Part shown: in pieces, positions 7,577 through 12,876 of the stretch
Position numbering within the stretch: position 1 is the stretch's first letter
How the letters are laid out: each line of letters opens with the position of its first letter
Assembly: GCA_020057015.1 (NCBI GenBank)
Contig: JAGVGS010000138.1
Span: 1-13,065, forward strand
Length of the DNA stretch: 13,065 nucleotides
Source: Candidatus Omnitrophota bacterium
GTDB taxonomy: Bacteria > Omnitrophota > Gorgyraeia > Aquiviventales > Aquiviventaceae
Direction: 5' to 3'
Translations under genes and position numbers: made by a program
Notes under the pieces: generated by a model
What the model was told of the DNA's origin: nothing
Database searches by the model: none
The model's input: the letters and a program-made list of their open reading frames with translations, nothing else

Positions 7577-7582
7577 GGGCAC

Positions 7583-8281
7583 ATGATATCTCGAGCTGAT
7601 TTGGTCCGCCTTTACTGGCGTCAAGGTAAGACGTTGAAAGCTATCGGGAAACTAGAAGGTGTTTCAGCTGCGGCTGTTTGGAAATGGATGCGAGAACAGA
7701 AGGTTGCTCGGCGCTCCAGGAGCCAGGTGCAGCTGGCCAGATCGAATCCCGCGCAAACATTTCACGTTGCTGCTCACTCCAAGAGCGCGCTGTTTCTTCA
7801 GTCAGTTGGAACCATCTTGTTTTGGTGTGAGGGCACTCACCGAGAGAAGCGAGGCCGGCTAGTCAATACCCTTGCTTTTACCAATTCGAATGAACAGATG
7901 TTGGTCATCTGGCTTCGCTTTCTCCGCGAGATATGTCATGTGCGTGAAGAGAAGGTTAGAGTTCGATTGTATCTTCATCCGTACCAGGATGCGGTGAGAT
8001 TGAGGCGTCACTGGAGTAAGGTGCTGAAGGTGCCCATTAAGCAATTTGAGAGCGTAACAGTAACAACGCAACATCATTCAAAACGCAACCGTCTAAATTA
8101 CCAGGGTACTGTAAAAATTAAAGTACATAACCAAGCCCTTGTCCAGGAATTGCAGTCTTTAATTGTGGGTGTACAGCGGCAGCTTACAGGTAGCAGTGCT
8201 GGTTTCATAGATGTTGATCTAAAGCGAGTGGAGGAGCCGTATCCTGTTTCCCCCACCAACGTTAAGACTGCTAGAGATTAA
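7583..8281 (+). CDS. HTH protein with LAGLIDADG-like segment, probably mobile
   Basis: 232 residues. An N-terminal helix-turn-helix (about residues 3-40, with LKAIGKLEGVSAAAVWKWMRE) recalls resolvase and homing-endonuclease HTHs. After a basic linker (RRSRSQ) comes VGTILFWCEGTHR (75-87), then FTNSNEQMLVIWLRFLRE and KVRVRLYLHPYQD. This pattern resembles uncharacterised HTH proteins with a single degenerate LAGLIDADG-like unit, common in candidate phyla. A single unit would have to act as a dimer, with Glu83 as the candidate metal ligand. Whether it cuts DNA is unknown. The start is set by the promoter 6 bases upstream; there is no Shine-Dalgarno, so the mRNA looks leaderless. Codon use is visibly more A/T-rich than in the flanking housekeeping genes. 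It ends 5 bases before tRNA-Ser(CGA). Confidence 0.7.
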   Translation: MISRADLVRLYWRQGKTLKAIGKLEGVSAAAVWKWMREQKVARRSRSQVQLARSNPAQTFHVAAHSKSALFLQSVGTILFWCEGTHREKRGRLVNTLAFTNSNEQMLVIWLRFLREICHVREEKVRVRLYLHPYQDAVRLRRHWSKVLKVPIKQFESVTVTTQHHSKRNRLNYQGTVKIKVHNQALVQELQSLIVGVQRQLTGSSAGFIDVDLKRVEEPYPVSPTNVKTARD

Positions 8282-8286
8282 AATGG

Positions 8287-8376
8287 GGAGAGGTGGCTGA
8301 GTGGTCGAAAGCGCTGGTCTCGAAAACCGGTAGGGCTGTAAGGTCCTCGTGGGTTCGAATCCCACCCTCTCCGCCA
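8287..8376 (+). tRNA. tRNA-Ser(CGA), with encoded CCA
   Basis: Acceptor GGAGAGG/CCTCTCC, anticodon stem CTGGT/ACCGG (one G-T pair) with loop CTCGAAA (anticodon CGA), long variable arm, T-stem GTGGG/CCCAC with loop TTCGAAT, and discriminator G at 8373. CCA follows at 8374-8376; this is the only one of the six tRNAs here with CCA in the DNA. Its last 28 bases before the CCA are identical to those of tRNA-Ser(GGA). Confidence 0.97.
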
Positions 8377-8378
8377 TT

Positions 8379-8400
8379 GTTGACGCTCAGGCGAACCCTG
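8379..8400 (+). repeat. Left inverted-repeat arm of the BRO-gene element
   Basis: GACGCTCAGGCGAACCCTG (8382-8400) is the reverse complement of CAGGGTTCGCCTGGCGTC (9300-9317) except for one extra T, and the match continues weakly outward to 8379 and 9320. It begins 2 bases after the CCA of tRNA-Ser(CGA). Confidence 0.8.
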
Positions 8401-8425
8401 GCAGGCATAATAAGCCAGGGTCGCC
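8390..8425 (+). promoter_or_regulatory. Hairpin/dyad with a -10-like box in its loop, upstream of the BRO gene
   Basis: GGCG(A)ACCCTGGC (8390-8402) pairs with GCCAGGGTCGCC (8414-8425), a 12-pair stem with one bulged A and an 11-base loop. The loop holds CATAAT (8406-8411), a plausible -10 box. TTGACG at 8380-8385 would be the -35, but the spacer is 20 bases, which is long. This could be an operator or a structural end of a mobile element. Confidence 0.5.
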
Positions 8426-8445
8426 ATGAGCCGAAATGAGGAAAC

Positions 8446-9285
8446 ATGCACAAAGAAATAACCACAACTAAAATAGCGATTTTCCGGAAACGAGAGATCA
8501 GAAAGACCATCAATAACAATGAATGGTGGTTTGTGGTTAATGATGTCGTAGTAGCGCTTACTGACTCGCCTAATGTTCAGGACTATATCAAGAAGATGCG
8601 TAAGCGGGATAATGAGCTTAGCAAAGGGTGGGGACAATTTGTCACCCCCCTTTCTGTCAAGACTTCCGGGGGAGATCAAAAGCTTAATTGCGCCAATACT
8701 GAAGGTATTTTCCGCATTATTCAGTCCATCCCATCCCCGAAAGCTGAGCCGTTTAAGCGTTGGCTAGCCAGGGTCGGGTATGAACGAATTCAGGAAATCG
8801 AAAATCCGGAGCTTGCCACAAAAAGGACAAGGGCCTTATATAAAGCCAAAGGCTATAGTGACGAATGGATCGAGAAACGGATGCGCGGGATCGCTATCCG
8901 TGAGGAACTAACCGACCAGTGGCAACAGCGTGGCATCAAGGAACAAAAGGAATACGAAATATTAACCGCCGAGATATCTAAAGCGACATTTGGCATGACG
9001 CCATCTGCTTACAAGAAGCACAAAGGGCTAAAGCGGGAAAATCTAAGAGATCATATGACTGATTTGGAGCTTATCTTTTCAATGCTTGGTGAAGCATCAA
9101 CGAAAGAGATCGCCGTCAATAAAAACGTTCAGGGATTTGTAGAAAATAAACAAGCCGCGTTTGATGGCGGCGCTGTCGCAGGCAATGCGAGAAAAGAATT
9201 GGAACACAAAAGCGGCAAAAGAGCTATTAGCAAAGAAAATTATAAAAAACTACCTCAAAGCAAGAACTTGCTGGGAAGCAGTTGA
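8446..9285 (+). CDS. BRO-N / DinD-like DNA-binding protein
   Basis: 279 residues. The N-terminal Bro-N domain (about residues 8-110) shows the family pattern: NEWWFVVNDVVVALTDS, LNCANTEGIFRIIQSIPSPKAEPFKRWLA and VGYERI. A DinD-like C-terminal region follows (about 175-275) with KHKGLKRENLRDHM, LGEASTKEIA and GNARKELEHKSGKR. The length is close to E. coli DinD (DNA-damage-inducible; it inhibits RecA activities). BRO proteins are typical of phages and mobile elements, and their cellular role is mostly unknown. GAGGA (8438-8442) gives a good ribosome site. Base composition is clearly more A/T-rich than the neighbours. It lies between tRNA-Ser(CGA) and tRNA-Ser(GGA) within an inverted repeat, which suggests arrival as a unit. 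Family assignment is firm; function is open. Confidence 0.85.
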   Translation: MHKEITTTKIAIFRKREIRKTINNNEWWFVVNDVVVALTDSPNVQDYIKKMRKRDNELSKGWGQFVTPLSVKTSGGDQKLNCANTEGIFRIIQSIPSPKAEPFKRWLARVGYERIQEIENPELATKRTRALYKAKGYSDEWIEKRMRGIAIREELTDQWQQRGIKEQKEYEILTAEISKATFGMTPSAYKKHKGLKRENLRDHMTDLELIFSMLGEASTKEIAVNKNVQGFVENKQAAFDGGAVAGNARKELEHKSGKRAISKENYKKLPQSKNLLGSS

Positions 9286-9299
9286 ATTTCTTGGAGATG

Positions 9300-9320
9300 C
9301 AGGGTTCGCCTGGCGTCTAC
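9300..9320 (+). repeat. Right inverted-repeat arm of the BRO-gene element
   Basis: CAGGGTTCGCCTGGCGTC (9300-9317) is the inverted copy of 8382-8400, with one base missing. It begins 14 bases after the BRO stop. CCGCCATT at 9327-9334 repeats bases 8371-8378, the junction of tRNA-Ser(CGA) and its CCA, in direct orientation outside both arms. Confidence 0.8.
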
Positions 9321-9357
9321 GACTACCCGCCATTTTGCTGCGGAGGCGTCAGTTTGA

Positions 9358-9446
9358 GGAGAGGTGCGAGAGTGGTTGAATCGCCGCGATTGGAAATCGC
9401 GTAGCTGCTGAAAGGCGGCTCGTGGGTTCGAATCCCACCCTCTCCG
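9358..9446 (+). tRNA. tRNA-Ser(GGA)
   Basis: Acceptor GGAGAGG/CCTCTCC, anticodon stem CGCGA/TCGCG with loop TTGGAAA (anticodon GGA), long variable arm, T-stem GTGGG/CCCAC with loop TTCGAAT, and discriminator G. CCA is not encoded, since TTG follows. Confidence 0.97.
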
Positions 9447-9459
9447 TTGCTTTTTCGTC

Positions 9460-9465
9460 TATAAT
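9460..9465 (+). promoter_or_regulatory. TATAAT box upstream of tRNA-Arg
   Basis: Perfect TATAAT in the 57-base gap between tRNA-Ser(GGA) and tRNA-Arg. It would start a transcript near 9472 with a leader of about 32 bases. No -35 box is seen at the normal distance, which falls in the T-arm and acceptor of the preceding tRNA. Confidence 0.4.
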
Positions 9466-9472
9466 CTAAGGG

Positions 9473-9496
9473 TTCTGAGCACCGTCCTGAGCACTC
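9473..9496 (+). repeat. Two-copy 12-base tandem repeat before tRNA-Arg
   Basis: TTCTGAGCACCG and TCCTGAGCACTC lie in tandem and share the 8-mer CTGAGCAC. They sit in the presumed tRNA-Arg leader; no function is evident. Confidence 0.6.
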
Positions 9497-9503
9497 TTCT
9501 CAC

Positions 9504-9577
9504 GCGCCCATAGCTCAATTGGATAGAGCGTCGGCCTGCGGAGCCGAAGGTTAGTGGTTCGACCCCACTTGGGCGCA
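9504..9577 (+). tRNA. tRNA-Arg(GCG)
   Basis: Acceptor GCGCCCA/TGGGCGC, D-arm GCTC-AATTGGATA-GAGC (A20 present, an Arg identity base), anticodon stem TCGGC/GCCGA with loop CTGCGGA, and T-arm AGTGG-TTCGACC-CCACT; discriminator A; CCA not encoded. The anticodon is GCG. Bacteria normally have ACG here, edited to ICG by TadA. G34 reads CGC and CGU directly. It lies 30 bases upstream of a TadA-like gene. Confidence 0.95.
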
Positions 9578-9607
9578 CGTTTTCTTTAACCGCATCGAGC
9601 GAGGCTG

Positions 9608-10090
9608 ATGTCCGACGAGCCGGTTCGCAGTACCCCGAAGCACGACGAGCACTACATGCGCGAGGCCTTGAAAGAGGCTGAGCAGGCCCTCACGTCGAAG
9701 GATAGGCCGGTCGGGGCCGTGGTGGTGCACCAGGGCCACATCTTGGGCCGCGCGCGGCACCAGGTGCGGCTGCTGCGCGACCCCACTGCGCATGCCGCCA
9801 TCATCGCCATCACGCAGGCGGCCAACGCGCTGCAGTCCGATCAGATGCCGGAGGCGGTGCTCTACGTCACCCAGGAGCCCTGCGCCATGTGCGCCGGGGC
9901 GATTTTGCTCAGCGGCGCGCAGCGGCTCGTGTACGGGGCGACCGACCCCAAGCGCGGCGCGTGCGGCTCGGTGGTGGATCTTACGAGCAACGAGCGCCTG
10001 AATAGGCGCTTGGTCATCACCAAGGAAGTCCTGGGCGGGGAATGCTACGCGCTCCTACGTAAGGCTGCTGGGACCCGCGTGGAAATCTAG
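9608..10090 (+). CDS. TadA-like deaminase lacking the catalytic Glu (probable pseudoenzyme)
   Basis: 160 residues of the TadA/CDA fold. TadA deaminates A34 of tRNA-Arg(ACG) to inosine. Zinc ligands are intact: His62 in DPTAHAA, and Cys92 and Cys95 in EPCAMC. The catalytic proton-shuttling Glu of the HAE motif is Ala64, codon GCC at 9797-9799, at least two changes from a Glu codon. The conserved HN upstream of the motif reads H51-Q52. The rest (PVGAVVV, LYVTQEPCAMCAG, VYGATDPKRGACGSV) is well kept and the frame is open, so selection on the fold seems to persist. It may be inactive, a non-catalytic partner like eukaryotic ADAT3, or an RNA binder. GCGAGG upstream supports the start. The neighbouring tRNA-Arg already carries G34. 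Confidence 0.85.
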   Translation: MSDEPVRSTPKHDEHYMREALKEAEQALTSKDRPVGAVVVHQGHILGRARHQVRLLRDPTAHAAIIAITQAANALQSDQMPEAVLYVTQEPCAMCAGAILLSGAQRLVYGATDPKRGACGSVVDLTSNERLNRRLVITKEVLGGECYALLRKAAGTRVEI

Positions 10091-10095
10091 CGCTG

Positions 10096-11091
10096 ATGCG
10101 CGTGCGGTTTCCTGCTGGGCAGCAACGCCTGTTCTTGGAACAGGTCCAGCAGCGCACCGGGGCTTCAGCGAGCGCATTAGCCCAGCGAATCGGCGTCTGC
10201 GCTCGGACCGTAAGGGATTGGCGACGAGAGCGCTGGCAGATGGACGACCGGTCATTGACGCATCTATGCCAAATCGCCCGTCTGCCCAAACCCAGCCGGA
10301 TCACCTTCTTACCTGAGCATTGGAGCACTGCGAAAGCCAGTCGTGCAGGTGGTCTTCGACACTTCCAGCTTCATGGCAACCCCGCCACGGCTACCGGACG
10401 ATCCTTGGGCGGTCGCAACTCACAACGACTGTTCCACGCACAGCCCGACTACTACCGGGCTCTGGGGGTTATCGTACGCAAAGTTGTAAGGCAGCCGCCT
10501 TTGTCCGCGGCTCTCGCGGAATTCATTGGCATTGTGTTGGGGGATGGCAGTATTCGAGTTGGGCAAGTAGTAGTCTGGTGCAATCTGCTAGATATCGCGT
10601 ATGCGCAGTATCTGAAGCGGCTCATATTTAACTTATTCAGTGTTAAAGCAAGTCTCAGCGTTGATTTGCGGGACCATGTAGTTGCCGTGCTTGCTTCTAG
10701 TGTGGCGCTGGTCGAGCACCTCGAGACGCTGGGTTTGAAGAGAGGTGATAAAGTGAGGCAGCAGGTGGATGTCCCATCTTGGGTCTGGCAACGCCGCGAT
10801 TTTCAAATGGCCTGTCTGCGCGGCTTGATGGACACGGACGGATGTGTTTACCGTCACGCGTATCGAGTGAATGGCAAGCTCTATGGCTACACCAAGCTAG
10901 CATTTACCAACTATTCAAGGCCGTTACTGGATTCCACCAAGCGACTGTTTGAGGCATTAGGGTTCTTTCCCACGCTCCATAAGGATGGACGACGCCTTTA
11001 TCTTCACGACACCCAAGCGGTGCAGCGTTATTTCGCCTCAGTTGGAACAAACAATCCAAGATATCGAAAGAGATATCTTGTAACTCATTGA
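10096..11091 (+). CDS. Free-standing LAGLIDADG homing endonuclease with N-terminal HTH
   Basis: 331 residues. An N-terminal HTH (about residues 10-62, with ALAQRIGVCARTVRDWRRERW) is followed by a WSTAKASRAGG linker. Two LAGLIDADG motifs follow: FIGIVLGDG (143-151, catalytic Asp150) and LRGLMDTDG (241-249, catalytic Asp248). The segments after each motif (KRLIFNLFSVKASL; LAFTNYSRPLLDSTKRLFEALG) match the repeated saddle fold, so one chain can bind and cut DNA as a pseudo-dimer. Both acidic residues are present, so activity is plausible. This layout is familiar from free-standing endonuclease genes in candidate phyla. It starts 5 bases after the tadA-like stop and ends 14 bases before tRNA-Ser(GCT). 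No clear ribosome site or promoter is seen. The C-terminal half is more A/T-rich than the flanks. Confidence 0.88.
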   Translation: MRVRFPAGQQRLFLEQVQQRTGASASALAQRIGVCARTVRDWRRERWQMDDRSLTHLCQIARLPKPSRITFLPEHWSTAKASRAGGLRHFQLHGNPATATGRSLGGRNSQRLFHAQPDYYRALGVIVRKVVRQPPLSAALAEFIGIVLGDGSIRVGQVVVWCNLLDIAYAQYLKRLIFNLFSVKASLSVDLRDHVVAVLASSVALVEHLETLGLKRGDKVRQQVDVPSWVWQRRDFQMACLRGLMDTDGCVYRHAYRVNGKLYGYTKLAFTNYSRPLLDSTKRLFEALGFFPTLHKDGRRLYLHDTQAVQRYFASVGTNNPRYRKRYLVTH

Positions 11092-11105
11092 TATTAAATA
11101 AGTTA

Positions 11106-11197
11106 GGAGAGGTGGCTGAGTTGGTCGAAAGCGGCGGTTTGCTAAACCGCTGTACGGGTGAAAACCTGTACCGAGGGTTCGAATCCCTCCCTCTCCG
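11106..11197 (+). tRNA. tRNA-Ser(GCT)
   Basis: 92 bases: acceptor GGAGAGG/CCTCTCC, anticodon stem GCGGT/ACCGC with loop TTGCTAA (anticodon GCT), a long variable arm that folds (GTAC...GTAC), T-stem GAGGG/CCCTC with loop TTCGAAT, and discriminator G. CCA is not encoded. It reads AGC/AGU and completes the serine set together with TGA, CGA and GGA. Confidence 0.97.
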
Positions 11198-11229
11198 TTC
11201 TTCTTTCGGACGCGCCTGACGAGTTGCCC

Positions 11230-12876
11230 ATGAGCTACGTGCCCTTAGCCCGCAAGTACCGGCCGCAGACCTTTGACGCGCTGGTCGGCCAATCTCACGT
11301 GGCCGGCACCCTCACGCGCGCGCTCGAGTCCGGCCGCCTTGCCCAGGCCTACCTCTTCGCCGGCCTGCGCGGGGTGGGCAAGACCTCGGCCGCGCGCATC
11401 CTCGCCAAGTGCCTCAACTGCGAGCAGGGCCCCACCGCCACGCCGTGCCAGACGTGTGCGAGCTGCGTGCAGATCGTGCAGGGCAATAGCCTCGATGTCA
11501 TTGAAATCGACGGGGCTTCCAACCGCGGCATCGACGAGATCCGCAGCCTGCGCGAAAGCGTGCCCTTTTCACCCACCACGGGCAAGTACCGCGTCTACAT
11601 CATCGATGAAGTGCACATGCTGACCACTGAGGCTTTCAACGCGCTGCTCAAGACGCTGGAAGAGCCTCCGGCGCACGTGAAATTCATCTTCGCCACCACC
11701 GCCCCGAACAAAGTGCCGGCCACCATTCTCTCGCGCTGCCAGCGTTTCGACTTTCGCCGGCTGGAGCCGGGCACCATTGTCACGGCGCTCAAGAAAGTGG
11801 CTCAAGCCGAGAAGATCAGCATCAGCGATGAGGCGCTCTACGCCGTCGCGCGGGCCTCCGATGGCAGCTTGCGCGACGCCGAAGTGACGCTAGATCAGCT
11901 GCACAGCTTCGTCAAGGGGCGCATTGAAGAGACGCATGTCACCGAGCTACTGGGCGCGATCGAATCCGATGCCTTGCGCGACTGGGTGCAGGCCATGCTC
12001 GAGCATCGCACGACCGAGGCGCTCACCCAGCTGCACACCCAGATCGATCAAGGCAAGGAAGCCACGCAACTGCTCTCCGGCCTGCTGCGCCATTTTCGCA
12101 ATCTGCTCATCATCCGCACGATCCAAGAGACGCCGCAGCGCGCCGAGGTGCTCGCCCGCCTGGTGGATGAACCGGCCGAGCGGCTGAAGGCGCTGGAGAC
12201 CCAAGCGCAACTCTCCTCGGCGGCCGAGCTGCTGCTGCTGGTGCAAATTGTCAGCGGGGCCTATGAGCTGGTGCGTCGCAGCCCGGCCGCGCTGATTGTG
12301 CTCGAGATGACCGTGATCAAGCTCGCCACGCGGGAAGAGTGGCAATCGCTGGAGGAGATCACGCGGCAACTGCAAGCTCTAGGCCAAGGGCAGCCAGCCG
12401 CTCCCGCAGCCCGGCCCATGCCGGCAGTGGCTACGGCGGTGCCGGCGGCGCGTCCGGCCGTTGCTGCCAAGGATGTGCCGGCGCTGCAGTGGCCCGAAGA
12501 GGTGCTCTCGATTTGGCCGACGTTTCTCGAGCAACTGGGGGCCAAGAAGATGTCTCTGGCTGCGTACTTGGCTGGCTCCAAGCCGCTGCAGCGCGAAGGC
12601 TCGCAGCTGACCGTGGGGCTGTCGGGTTCGGCGCTGCATGAAGAGGTGCTCAACGCGGCGGATAACCGCAAGCTGGTGGCGGAGCTGCTCGGCAGCCTCC
12701 TGGGCGGCCCGGTCGCAGTGCAGTACACGGGCATGCCGGCTCTGGCAGCGGCTCAGCCTGCCGGGGCGGGTGCCTCCAAGCCCGCTGCGGCGGTGAAGGT
12801 GGGGGCGCCGGCCAACGTGCCGCCCCTGGTGCAGGATATCGTGAATTTGTTTAACGCGACCCTGGAGCCGCGATGA
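11230..12876 (+). CDS. dnaX: DNA polymerase III subunit gamma/tau
   Basis: Clamp-loader ATPase of the replisome, 548 residues from ATG 11230 (MSYVPLARKYRPQTFDALVGQ, the classic start). Visible: Walker A GLRGVGKTS (45-53), a zinc module with Cys64, Cys73, Cys76 and Cys79, Walker B YIIDEVHM (123-130), and sensor-1/SRC motif SRCQRFDFR (168 on). A Pro/Ala-rich linker follows near residues 390-415, then a C-terminal tau-type domain. The frame is open upstream into tRNA-Ser(GCT), but starts there would fall inside the tRNA and are rejected. No A-rich slippery heptamer is visible, so a frameshift-made gamma form is not evident. No strong Shine-Dalgarno is seen. It overlaps recR by four bases (ATGA). 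Confidence 0.96.
   Translation: MSYVPLARKYRPQTFDALVGQSHVAGTLTRALESGRLAQAYLFAGLRGVGKTSAARILAKCLNCEQGPTATPCQTCASCVQIVQGNSLDVIEIDGASNRGIDEIRSLRESVPFSPTTGKYRVYIIDEVHMLTTEAFNALLKTLEEPPAHVKFIFATTAPNKVPATILSRCQRFDFRRLEPGTIVTALKKVAQAEKISISDEALYAVARASDGSLRDAEVTLDQLHSFVKGRIEETHVTELLGAIESDALRDWVQAMLEHRTTEALTQLHTQIDQGKEATQLLSGLLRHFRNLLIIRTIQETPQRAEVLARLVDEPAERLKALETQAQLSSAAELLLLVQIVSGAYELVRRSPAALIVLEMTVIKLATREEWQSLEEITRQLQALGQGQPAAPAARPMPAVATAVPAARPAVAAKDVPALQWPEEVLSIWPTFLEQLGAKKMSLAAYLAGSKPLQREGSQLTVGLSGSALHEEVLNAADNRKLVAELLGSLLGGPVAVQYTGMPALAAAQPAGAGASKPAAAVKVGAPANVPPLVQDIVNLFNATLEPR

Noticed and set aside
8271..8519. Minus-strand reading frame with a GGIRTHEDLTALPVFETSAF-like peptide over tRNA-Ser(CGA)
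   Set aside because: This peptide is the well-known false translation of the antisense strand of a tRNA gene; the overlapping frame at 8278-8679 has the same origin. The tRNA and the BRO gene explain these bases.
9161..9379. Small plus-strand frame overlapping the end of the BRO gene and tRNA-Ser(GGA)
   Set aside because: The BRO C-terminus (GNARKELEHKSGKR...) is the family's normal ending, and the other frame runs into the tRNA.
7408..11197. Introns or inteins hosting the homing-endonuclease-like genes
   Set aside because: All tRNAs fold without interruption and no flanking gene is split, so these are free-standing genes.
11158..11229. Upstream extension of dnaX into tRNA-Ser(GCT)
   Set aside because: The start would lie inside the tRNA; the conserved N-terminus MSYVPLARKYRP begins at 11230.
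11230..12876. Programmed frameshift in dnaX for a short gamma form
   Set aside because: No run of A residues or slippery heptamer is visible; the Pro/Ala linker is GC-rich.
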